A stretch of 64,000 nucleotides of DNA from Nyssa sinensis (taxonomy: Eukaryota; Streptophyta; Magnoliopsida; Cornales; Nyssaceae), in contig CM018051.1 in the NCBI GenBank assembly GCA_008638375.1, positions 25,869,344 through 25,933,343 of the forward strand. Direction: 5' to 3'. Both the position numbers and the translations under genes were made by a program. Positions within the stretch are counted from its first letter, which is position 1. Each line of letters starts with the position of its first letter. This document shows, piece after piece, positions 49,201 to 60,227 of the stretch. The notes under the pieces were generated by a model. The model searched no databases. It was not told the DNA's origin and saw only the letters and a list, made by a program, of their open reading frames with translations.

Positions 49201-50870
49201 CCGAAAGACTTAGAACTTCATATATAAGATATATGGGATATTCTGAGGACCATGATAGGGTCCGGGGCAAGAATGATAAAATTACCATTTTGCCCCTAAG
49301 GTTAAATAAGTACTTAACTGATAACGATTTAAGTCCAAAAGACTTAGAACTTCATATATAAGATATATGGGATATTCTGAGGACCATGACAGGGTCTGGG
49401 ACAAGAATGGTAAAATTATCATTTTGCCCCTGAGGTTAAATAAGTGCTTAGCTGATAACGATTGAAGTCTAAATGACTTAGATTATAGTCTTGATGACTA
49501 CTAAGCCTAATCAAAGAATGAATTAGCCTTGGATGAAACCCAATGAAAGGGCAATAGGCTACTAGGCTATCTTAGGTAATCCGATAGACACCTAAGATGA
49601 TGAATAAGACATGAATGGATTAGATTCTGATCTGTCTATGATTGATGATGATTATTCAGGATATACAATGATGTGCTTGAGATAATTTTTGGAGGTTATC
49701 AGATTATCCGTGCAAGGAGATAAGCGAACAGTTTGTGAGTAACTTGGAACTTCTGACTTGGTGTATAAGTTACACTAGTCTAGATACTGTATTTTGATGC
49801 ACTATACCGTTTTATATATTGTACTGTTTAAATGCGTATATTTAAATGCATACCCTTTTGTACTGCATTACACGTGGCATGATTTTGTTCGGTCCTGCTC
49901 TATTGTTCCGTTCGGGTCTGTCTTGTTCCGTTGTATGGTCTGTCCTAGTTTTGTTATGTTATGTTGTGTCTTACTCTGGGGCCCATTCCAGTTATGAGTG
50001 GTATGTCATAAGTAGTCTTGATTATATGCCTAATCGACATCTTGTTTGTCATGCCTTGATATGTTCATGCTCAATACTGACCTATTCTATTATTTGATTT
50101 AATTTCCTATACTCTTGTTGATATATTGGCATCATGTATTGTTCCGTCCGTCCTGATTTGTTGTTCCGTTTAGTTCAGTCCCTGTTTTATTCTACTTAAA
50201 CTACATTTAAAGTAGATCTATAAAACTGTTATTCTAAAGTAATTAAACTATCCATGTGCCTTATATGCAAGAATTGGTTTTGAAACCCATGACAGGGAAC
50301 CTGTGTTACTCACTGGGCTTATTTAAGCTCACCCCATTATCCTAACATTTTTCAGGAATTATCTCCTATTGAATTAAAAGGCACTATGATATGACGTGGG
50401 ATAGGTCGAGTGGCATTCCAAGTAAAGGATCTAATGGCACTGATTTGTGGATACTTGGACTCTTGTGGATTGAATCTGGTTATTCAGGTGAGTGACATAA
50501 TACGATTGATTTCATTGATATGCATTAGATGTATTGGGACATGGCTCACGGTAATGGTACTCTAGAGAGATTAGATATGCTCTAGTGTTATATACCTGAT
50601 TATAGACATACTCTGTGGTTAGAGTTATTAGTTGTGTGGTTTTAGACTTGCTCTGTGGATACATACCTCTACTGGTATTATAAATGAGTTGCATTCCCGA
50701 GATAAAAAGTTTTAAATTTCGCTGCATCTGACCCTACATTTGGAATGCAATTCGTCGGTAAGTTCAAAAGTTGCCTTTGGTTGGTCACATTGTCGGTCGG
50801 CAAACCAACAAGGCGACTAACTGGCATCACGTCCTCGACATCCGCGTAGGGTGGGGTTCGAGATGTGATA
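46265..50870 (+). mobile_element. Solo LTR, B-type copy 1 (4.6 kb)
   Basis: Starts TGTAACACCCCGACC, ends GGGGTTCGAGATGTGATA (final CA decayed). The exact duplication GGTAC (46260-46264, 50871-50875) flanks it and the interrupted copia reading continues across it. Features: antisense tRNA-like module (B box 46695-46706, A box 46747-46760); TATATATA at about 46776; hairpin cassettes 48482-48500, 48625-48643 and 48769-48787; a triplicated 134-bp unit at 49070-49480; candidate intron 49735-50355 (GTGAGTAAC ... TTTTTCAG/G) with palindrome GGGCTTATTTAAGCTC at 50315-50330. Confidence 0.92.
49070..49480. repeat. 134-bp tandem triplication in solo LTR
   Basis: The phrase GAGGACCAYGAYAGGGTCYG begins at 49111, 49245 and 49379, each followed by GGCAAGAATG and a CATTTTGCCCCT phrase. 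About two diverged units of the same repeat are present in the related LTR near 57555 and 57685. Confidence 0.88.
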
Positions 50871-51753
50871 GGTACTTTGTCTTCTTTGGTTGTTAAACCA
50901 CTGCTAGTCTGTATATCCCATTTAGAGGGAAAGATGATCAGAAAACCCTTTGCTTCAAAGGGAAACAAGGCCAAAGAAGTATTGGAGTTAATCCATACTG
51001 ATGTGTGTGGACCCTTAAATATTAGGGCTAAAGGGGGCTATAAGTATTTCATCACTTTTACTAATGATTACTCTAGATATGGTTATATCTATCTATTGCA
51101 CCACAAGTCAGAAGCCTTTGAAAAGCTCAAAGAGTTTCGAGCAGAAGTGGAAAAGTAATTAGATAGGAGCATAAAATCACTTCGATCTGATCGATGCGAG
51201 GAATGTCTCTCTAGTGACTTCAGTCAGCATTTGTTGGATAATAGGATTTTATCTCAGTTGTCTGCACTTGGAATGCCTCAGCAGAACGGTGTAGCAGAGG
51301 GGAGAAAAAGGACACTTTTAGATATGGTAAGGTCAATGATTAGTTATTCTAATTTGCCTATATTCCTTTGGGGGTATACGTTAGAGATGGTGGTATATAT
51401 TATGAACTCAATTCCAACTAAGTCTTCTCCCAAGACTCCAAGTAAAGCTTTGGACTAGGCGCAAGCCAAGTCTAAACCACTACTAGATTTGGTGGTGTCC
51501 AACTTATGTATTGAAAAGAAAGACTAGCAAGTTGGAACCAAGATCAGAATTAAACTATTTATTGGCTATCCTAAGGGGACAAAAGGCTGGCTCTTTTATA
51601 ATCCTAGTGAGCATAATGTATTCATTAACACGAATGTTGTCTTTCTAAAGGATGATTATATTATGGGTCAGAAGCCTAAGAGTAAGACCACCTTAGAAGA
51701 AACATCATATACTTCTTCTATTCCTCAAGCAAATGATAATCATGGACAAAATG
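50871..51753 (+). pseudogene. Copia element 2: integrase (broken)
   Basis: Continues the pol frame after the GGTAC duplication: SSLVVKPLLVC, LEGKMIRKPFASKG (zinc-binding end), then the catalytic core with HTDVCGP (Asp codon 51000-51002), a YSRYGYIYLLHHKSEA segment, SLRSDRCEE (Asp 51189-51191) and [10 protein letters not shown] (Glu 51297-51299). All three acidic residues are thus still readable. The C-terminal part [19 protein letters not shown] and FIGYPKGTKGWLFYNP follows to about 51700. Stops at about 51156 and 51456 and a missing stretch show it is dead. Interrupted at 51754 by an LTR fragment; RT and RNase H are not found. Confidence 0.9.
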
Positions 51754-53170
51754 TGTCACATCCCGCACCCCACCCTACGCGGATACTGAAGATGTGATGC
51801 CAGTTAGCCGCCTTGCCAGTCTCCGACCGACAATGCAACCTAACCAAAGGCAATCTTCTGAACCTTACGATGAATTGCATTCCAAATGTAAGGTCAGAAC
51901 AACGGAAATTAAAACCTTTCACATCTCGGGAATGCAACTCTTCTATAAATACCATAGAGGTATGTACCACAGAGCAAGTCTAAAACTAAACAATTAATAA
52001 CTATAGCCATAGAGTCACAATATATAACACAGAGCATATCAAACTTCTCCAGAGTACCATTACCATGAGCCATATCCCTACACATCTATTGTATATGAAT
52101 AAAGTCAACTATATCATCAGACTCACCTGAATAGCCAGAGTCAATCCATCAAAACCCAAGTCTCCACATTTTATTGCTATCAGATCCTCACTTGAGAATG
52201 CCTTTCAGTCTACACGTATTATGTCATTGTGCTTTGTAATCCAATGGAGATGATTCCTGAAAAATGTTAGATAAATGGAATGAGCTTAAACAAGCTCAGT
52301 GAGTAACATAGGTTCCTGTCATGGGTTTCAAAACCAGTTCATATATACATGTATGCTCCAAATGCAGCTCAAATAGAACAATGCAGCTCATGTAGAACAA
52401 ATGCAGCTCAAACAGATCAGATCAGAATAGAACAGACAGATCAGATCAAACAGAACAGAACAGAATGGACAAACCTGAACAGAACTGAACAAAACAGAAT
52501 ACCAAACAATCAAAGGCATAGCATCAAATGCCTGAACCTTCCCCAACTGCCCATAAGTGAACGACTCGTGGGGCCTCTACCCTCTAGGGTCAGTATCAGA
52601 GCGGAATAGAACAGAATTGAGTGGGACAAAAATATAACAGAATGCCAATCATACAGACGAGCCTTCCCAGTTGCCCATAAGCGGACTACTCGTGGGGCCT
52701 CTACCCTCTGGGTCGTGCTCTGGCATAAAATCGCTCAATCTTGTGGTGGGCCCAGAGTAAGACTCAACATATCAAACTGAATCAAATCAGACTCCAAAGC
52801 ACGGGTGACAGAAAAAAGACTCGAACAGAATCAAAGGATATATCAGAAGGCAAGATAGAACAGAATCATGCCACAAGTAATGCAATACAATAAGTATGCA
52901 TGAAAGCATATGCATTAAAACAGTTTAGCATATAAAGTAGTACAGTATACGGATTTAGATAGTACAGAAAATATACACCAAGTCAGGAGTCCGAGTTACT
53001 CACTTGAATATCACGCTTATCTCCATTCACAGATATCCTTCAGATGCATCATTAGCCACGTCCATACATATCCTGGCATTATCCTTCTGATGGCGATCAT
53101 AATTGATTCAACATCTAGAAGATCATGCTCCTCAGATTTGAACATATCTAACCTTTGGAGAATTGCAGTC
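51754..53170 (-). mobile_element. Truncated B-type LTR, minus strand
   Basis: At 51754 it opens TGTCACATCCCGCACC, the complement of a B-type LTR 3' end. It contains palindrome GAGCTTAAACAAGCTC (52283-52298) and a candidate intron from 53003 (AA/GTGAGTAAC) to 52257 (TTTTTCAG/G), 747 bp, with CTGTT-type repeats (52340-52520, complement). The 5' portion of the LTR is missing and the minus-strand start (GACTGC) is not TG. A possible AAATG duplication (51749-51753, 53171-53175) exists, and the copia frame could continue across it, but this may be chance. Confidence 0.65.
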
Positions 53171-53708
53171 AAATGTGAACCAAATTATTGTGTATCTAGA
53201 GTTTGAGGTTGATCTTCAGTCCCACGGTTCAACTAGTTTAAGAAAACATACCGACAGGTTGATCGAGTTGGCTCGCTATTTTAAATCCAGTTTCATCAGC
53301 TTCTTCAGCCTTTTTCTCCCTAAGCAGATGATGATCCTGACAGATTATGTCCCTTTATCATCCCATCCATCAGATATTGAAGAACTTTCCCTTCCTCTCA
53401 TCAGATTACTGTGCAAAGTCTTCCCAATCAGTAGCTCCTCTCAAATAAATCCATTGGCCCAGCTCACAACCTGTCTTGTATATGAGATCAAGTAGACATG
53501 ACTATGTCTCCATCAGAAAACTAAACAAACTCTGATCTCATTCTCTTGCTAATTCAGCTCATGTATACACATCTACAAAAATCCTCCCATGAAAGCTCTA
53601 TTGACGCACCATGATCTCCTTACTCCCTGTTTCATTTTCCACAAACTAGTGGGCCAATGTCCTCACCTCCACTGAAGTAGGAGTTCAATGTCAAGTTCAT
53701 GATCCAGT
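53171..53708. other. Copia element 2 remnant or host flank
   Basis: Plus-strand frame 53163-53495 could be a decayed continuation of the copia polyprotein linker, but no family motif is visible. From about 53290 the sequence looks non-repetitive. It ends with CCAGT (53704-53708), the target duplication of the solo LTR that follows; it is therefore contiguous with 63165 onward in the pre-insertion state. Confidence 0.35.
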
Positions 53709-54899
53709 TGTCACGACCCAAAACCCACCCTATGTACGGATCTCGAGTCGGGACCGCCACCCTTCGGCCCGGAGGCCTTGGGGCAAGGCTCGTACATAAG
53801 CAACAGTATCGGACAGTGATGCGACCTGTGGTTGCAGAAGTGTGAAAAACTTTTTCTTTTCTTTAAAAAAAAAACATTTGTCGCATATCCACTTGATACT
53901 GCCACTCTTCATAGCAGTACACATAAATATAATAATTAGAGCGTAATAATAATAACGTAAAGATTTTATATAATATATATCCATGTGCCCTCGAGCTTAA
54001 GTACATGATTGTCCCAAAATTACGACTACAAAAGTTTGACCAACTATGGGTTCCTAATACTTCCATAATATCTTCAGGTCCTAATTAAGCTGTCAACGTC
54101 ACTCCCCATATTGGGCAAGGGTCCATCCATCATCATCACCTGAAAAATGTTGAGGAATGGGGTGAGCTTCCAGAAGCCCAATGAGTAATTCCTACATCTG
54201 TCATAGGTTTTCAATTGGTAGAGGTTTTGTACATGAGAGTTTATAAAATACTCAACTACCAATTGGTCGTATACTTGAACATAGAGGACATACATTTTTA
54301 AAATATGTAGCTTTGAAACATTCAAGGTATTCAAGCTAAAACATATATTTCCATAAAAAAGCATATGTATTTCAGAACATATAACTTAAAATCATGTAAA
54401 CATGTATAGTAAAAATGGGGGTAAAACCTACTTCCATTTCCAAAATCGTTTGTCATATTTTCTCTCTAATTAGGTGGAATCTGTTTCGAACTAGACTCCC
54501 GTTTTACGTATACGTGGAGATATCTCATTGCCTGTGGGATTAGATCCTGCTACCAAGCATTACACATGACAGGTCAGTTGAGTTCCGTACAACCCAAAAT
54601 CCTGACTATGTGTTGATGCACATGATAGGCCCATTGAGTTCCGTATAACCCAAGACCTACCTATGTGGTTATTATTATCTTGCAAAACATTTGTCATATG
54701 ACTTCTTCATATTGATACTTTTCTTGAGTATTTAAAACGTACAGCATATAACTTTTGCAGTGATGCTTCAAGACTTGTAGTAATCAAATTCAGAATATTT
54801 GAGGAAATCAGACATGCTAACTATTTTGAAAGGAAACATTTACGGATATAAATATGTAAATAATCTTGGAGCATGTCATAGCAGAATATTTAAGAAAAC

Positions 54900-57800
54900 T
54901 GTAACACCCCTAACCTGCATAATTAATAATTAATTATCTAATTATTAATTAGTACCGAATTAAAGGACGATTAAGGGAATTAATCATAATCCCGACGGTC
55001 ATGGTAGACCGATTAAAATAATCAATTATGTCTAGCGGAAAAGGGTATAATACCCAAACCCAATTACTGATTAATTCGGTGAAATAACACTGTTTTAACA
55101 CTAACGGAACCCGAATTAGCTAACCGGAAAAATCCCAAATGATTAATAAATGACACGGAACCTCTGACACTGAAGATAACTGAAATATGAAACTCCCAAA
55201 ACAAACCGCGTCGAAAAAGGAGTTACGGAATGAAAGTTATGAATGAAACATTGAAATTGAATTACTGTGCAACCAAACGTGGCCTTAACCCAAAATATGG
55301 AAAAAGACCAAAAAAAAAATGTGGCCAAGAGGATTTGATCCCTTAACCAAACTGGGCAGAATTCAGTTTACCAAAAAAATTACCAACTGGGCTAGGAACA
55401 TCTTTGTGTATATACGTGCAAAGATATATATTTAAATAGCATTCAGATTTGGCCATTCCCCAAAATGGCCAATACCCAAACATGCAACACCTCAGCATTG
55501 CATCATGCTATGCCATAGCCATCATACCTATAGTTCATGATTGCACTATCTCCCAACCAAATTGCATGCAATATAATCATGCATTTGGGGAGATGAAGGG
55601 TCAAGAGAAAATGTGATATATGAAATCTCCATATATGCAGATCTGTAATTGAGAGAGTCTAGTATATTGTTCCATAGAAAGAGAATGGTTAGAGGAAAGA
55701 GTAGATACCATTATTGGCCTTGTGAACAAGTGCATACAAGTTGTATATTCATGGGAGATGCACCAAGGAGGAAGGAAGGCTGAGGAACTGAGAGGCACAA
55801 CTGAAACCGTGAAGCACACCTAAAGTGCCAAAAACCAAGACTGAACCATGGAGGAAAGCAGCCATTGTCTAAAGGTAAACACCAAAGTTTGCCAAATTTC
55901 TGTTTTGATTTGTTGGTGTTGTTCCTTTAATTTTTAGACCATACCAACTGTATATATAAACTCTTGTGAGACCTTAGGGCTATTCTGAATTAATTGGGAG
56001 GGTCGAATAGGGCTGAAACCCCAAAACCGTGTATCAACCTCCATTAATGGATCATGGAAACTGGGTCTGATTCGACCTCTCTAAAACTAAGTTTTGACGG
56101 TCCAGAACTGATCCAGACACTAAGAGGATCCTAAAACCACTGTTCCGCGACCCCAGAACACTGATTTAAACCCCCAAACCGTGAGTCGCAGTCACGGGTT
56201 TGAGACCCGACACCCCTGAAATCGTGACCAAACTGAGATATGAAGACGGGGACTGAAACGCCATGACCTGTAGGTCACAACGCCACAAACCCAGTGAGGT
56301 TTGGACCAAAAATGGACGCCCTAAAACCAGTTGCAGGTCTGCGCAATAATGGAGTGGACCGAGCTCCACCCGTAGACTCGAGGCACCAAACCGATGCCAA
56401 AATGTTGGCTTCACCTCCAGAGAACGTTTGGGATCAAATCAGTTGAAAAACCCTACCTGAAACTCCACGAAAATGGAGGAAACCAGAACTGGGAATTAGG
56501 GCAACAGTACACTGGTTGGTGAAGAAGATGACGAGTCGACCGAGTCGACTCATCCAACACGTCCAAACCCACCGAACTGACTCACACACGTGTCGACGTA
56601 TGAACTGGCCACCGCTTAATTGAAATTACACCGTTTTGGGTGTCAACTGATTTGTTTTAAAATCAAATTCTACATGTTTGGTTACGGGTTTTACAAATTG
56701 AAAATCAAGACTGGGCCTATCCAAACCAAGAATAAGGAAGCAAATCAGGATAACTGGGATATGTTATCCCGGTTTTCCTGAAAGACATTGAACCGGTTGG
56801 TTTTCTGAATTTTGGACCGGTTCAATTTCTGAACCCCTGAACCTTCTGGTCTGAACCCTAATTTTCTGAATTTATATTTAACCCCCCAAATGTTTCTGAA
56901 AATTATGGATTTACCCCTGATAGTTCTGAATATTGCACAGTGGCCCTGATTTCTGAAATTTTGTGCAATCAAGCCCCTAAAAAATTAATTAAATAATAAA
57001 TTTATTATTTTATTATTTTATTAATTAGGTAAAATTACGATTTTACCCCTGGACATTTAATATGTCAAACGGAGTCCAAATAAATTAAATAAATAGTGTA
57101 TTTTCACTATTTCAAACATTCCGGACTCAATGGTACAGTCCGATTTTGGAAATACAGTACCGAAAAATACAAACCTGTAAGTGTAAAATTACTGTACTGC
57201 CCCTGATGGTACCCGGCCCAAATAAAAATAAAAGACAGTATATTTTGACTATCTCGGGCACTCTGGACCCAATGGTGAGGTCCATTTTATGAACTGAGGT
57301 GTCGAAACTATGACGCATGAAATGACCAAAATACCCTTGAGCACAGTAAGTGCAAAGTAGAGGTCAAATAAAGGTCAAACTGATCCCATAAATTATCATA
57401 GGGATAATTATGAATACTGAAGGGCTAAATAAGACTCCGAGACAGTCAATGCGTAAAACGAGAAATGACCGATGTGTCCTAATGATAAAAAACAGATACC
57501 AAACGAAGTCCAAAGGACTTAAGAATTTACATATGAGATATATGGGATATTCTGAGAACCACGACTGGGTCCGGGGCAAGAATGACAAAATTACCATTTT
57601 GCCCCTATGGTTAAAATAAGAACCTAACTGATACCGATTGGAGTCTAAAAGACATAGAACTTTATATTTAAGATATAAAGACTATTCTGGGGGCCTTGAC
57701 AGGGCCCGGGGCAAGAGTGATAAAATGACCGTTTTGCCCCTAAGGCTGAAGAAGTAACTGACTGATAACGATTGAAGTCTAAATGACTTGGGCTATAATC

Positions 57801-60227
57801 CTGATGACTGTTAAGCCTAATTTAAGAATAAAATAGCCCCGGATGAAACCCAATAAGAGGGCGATAGGCTACTAGGCTATCTTAGGTAAACCGATAGACA
57901 CCTAAGATGATGAATAAGGCCTGAATGGATGAATTCTGATCTGTCTATGATTGATGATGATTGTTCAGGATATACATGGTGATGCCTGACGTACTTGGAG
58001 GTTATCGGATTGTTTGTGCGAGGAGATAACCCTAACAGTTTGTGAGTAACTTGAAACTTCTGGCTTGGTGTATAAGTACACCGTCTAGTTACTGTATTTT
58101 GATTCACTGTACTATTTTATCTGCCATACTGTTTAAATGCATGTTTTTAAATGCATACTCTTTTATAATGTATTACACGTGACATGATTTTGTACTGTCC
58201 TGCTCTCTTGTTCAGTTCGGGTCTGTCCTGTTCCGTTGTATGGTCTGTCCTGCTTTTGTTCTGTACTGTTGCGTCTTGTGAGTAACCCTGACTCCTGAAT
58301 TGGTGTATAAGTACACTGTCTAGTTACTGTATTTTAAAATACTATACTGTACTATTTTTATCTAATACACTAATTTCATGCTCTTACTCAAATGCATGAT
58401 TTTTACTCTGTCTGGCTTCTCTGTTCTGTACTGAAATAAACCGATCACTGTTCTTAACTGTTTTTGAAAGAACAACTGATTCTTGGTACCATTTCAGTCT
58501 TGAGCACTAAATGAGCATACCGTACTGTTTAATCTGTGCATACTGTACTGTTCATACTGTTATACTGTTCTGCTCTACCCATTACTGACCTGTTCTGTTA
58601 CTCTGATGTTTTAACTGTACTCCTGTTTTAATACTGTTTCAAATGATCATATTTAACAATGTTTTTAACTGGTTCTGAAAGAACAACTGACTCTTGGTAC
58701 CATTTTAGTCTTAAGCACTAAATGAGCATACCGCACTATTTAATCCGTGCATACTGTACTGTTTATCCTGTTATACTATTCTGCTCTGCTCATTACTGAC
58801 CTATTCTGTTACTCTGATGTTTTAACTGATCTGTTCTGTTACTCTGATGTTTAAACTAATCTGTTCTGTTACCCTGATGTTTTAACTGTACTCATGTTTT
58901 AGTACTGTTTCAAATGAACATATTTAACTATCTGTTATGTTTGACCCGTTTTGCCCTGACCTGTTCTGTTTGATCTGTCTGATCTGTTCAGTCCTGATCC
59001 GTCCTGATTTGTTATGTTTGATCTGTTCCATTCTGACCTGTTTGCTCTGTTTTGATCTGTTCCGCTCTGTTCTGTCCCGTCCTGTTCTGCTCAATATTGA
59101 TCTATCATGTTCTTTGATGATGTACCTGTATCTCTGACTGACATATTGTTTCCGCTCAGGTCTGTCTTGTTCCGTTTCGCTGATGATATACCTGTATCTC
59201 TGGTTGACATATTGTTTCTGCTCTGTTCTGTTATGTTTTGTTCAGCTCTGATTGTTAGGTTTTGTTCCGTTCTATTCGGTTCTGATTTGTTGTTCTGTTC
59301 GGTTATGATTTGTTATGTTCTGTTCTATTCCGTTCTATTATGTTTTATTGTGATCCGTTCTGACCTGTTCTATTCCGACCTGTTCTATGCTGACCTGTAC
59401 TATTCTGACCTGTTCGTTTCTGATTGATGTATTGGCATCATTTACTATTCTGTTTTGATTTGTTGTGTTTTGCTTCATCCTGTTCTGATTTGTTATGTCC
59501 TGCTCTGCTCGGTTCTGCTCCGTCCTGACCTGTTGTGTTCTGTTCTGTACGGTTATACTTGATATGGTCTATTATGTTCTGTCTGTTCTGATCTGTTGTT
59601 TTATTTTGTTCAGTCTTGCTTTATTCTACTGAAACTGCATTTAAAGTAGATTTATAAAGCTGCTATTTCAGAAACAACTGAACTACCCTTGTGCTTTGTA
59701 AACAATAATGGTTTGAAACCCATGACAGGGAACCTGTGTTACTCATTGGGCTTTTCGAAGCTCACCCCATTCCCTAACATTTTTCAGGAATGATATCTGT
59801 TGGATCTGATGGCACTGATCTGTGGAGACTGGATTATTGAGGATTGAATCTGTTTAATCAGGTGAGTGATGTAATACGACTGACTTGTCTGATATGCACT
59901 AGATATAGACATGGCTCATGGATTTAAACGGTACTCTAGAGGTTATAGTTCTACTCTGTTGTTATATGTCAGATTATAGATATGTTCTGAGGTTAGAATT
60001 GTTAGCTGTTGGATTTTAGACTTGCTCTGTGTGGTACATAACCTTACGGTGAATACATGAGTTGCATTCCCTTGACAAAAAAAAAAGTTTTAAATTCCGC
60101 TGCATCTGACCCTACAGTCAGAGTGCAATTCACTAGAAAGTTCAGAAATTGCCTTTGGTTGGTCGCGTGGCGGCTGACTGGCATCACGTCCCCAACATCC
60201 GCGTAGGGTGGGGTTCGGGATGTGACA
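54900..60227 (+). mobile_element. Solo LTR, B-type copy 2 (5.3 kb)
   Basis: Starts TGTAACACCCCTAACC, ends GGGGTTCGGGATGTGACA, with exact duplication AAAAC (54895-54899, 60228-60232). It has the same family features as 46265-50870: tRNA-like module (B box 55331-55342, A box TAGCCCAGTTGG complement at 55383-55394) next to a TATATACG promoter-like run (about 55411); hairpin cassettes 57123-57141 and 57265-57283; candidate intron 58042-59787 (GTGAGTAAC ... TTTTTCAG/G) with palindrome GGGCTTTTCGAAGCTC (59748-59763). Its extra length comes mainly from pyrimidine-rich CTGTT-type repeats in the intron-like segment. Confidence 0.93.
58140..59640 (+). repeat. Degenerate CTGTT/CTGATC simple-repeat tract
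   Basis: About 1.5 kb dominated by variants of GTTCTGTTCTGATCTGTTC and GACCTGTTCTG. It includes a 211-bp tandem duplication whose units contain GAAAGAACAACTGA (starting 58466 and 58677). The corresponding tract is about 0.3 kb in the sister LTR (49880-50180). Open frames in it (58937-59427) are low-complexity Cys/Ser/Leu translations, not genes. Confidence 0.85.

Noticed and set aside
58937..59427. Cys/Leu/Ser-rich proteins
   Set aside because: Low-complexity translation of the CTGTT simple-repeat tract; no start context or domain.
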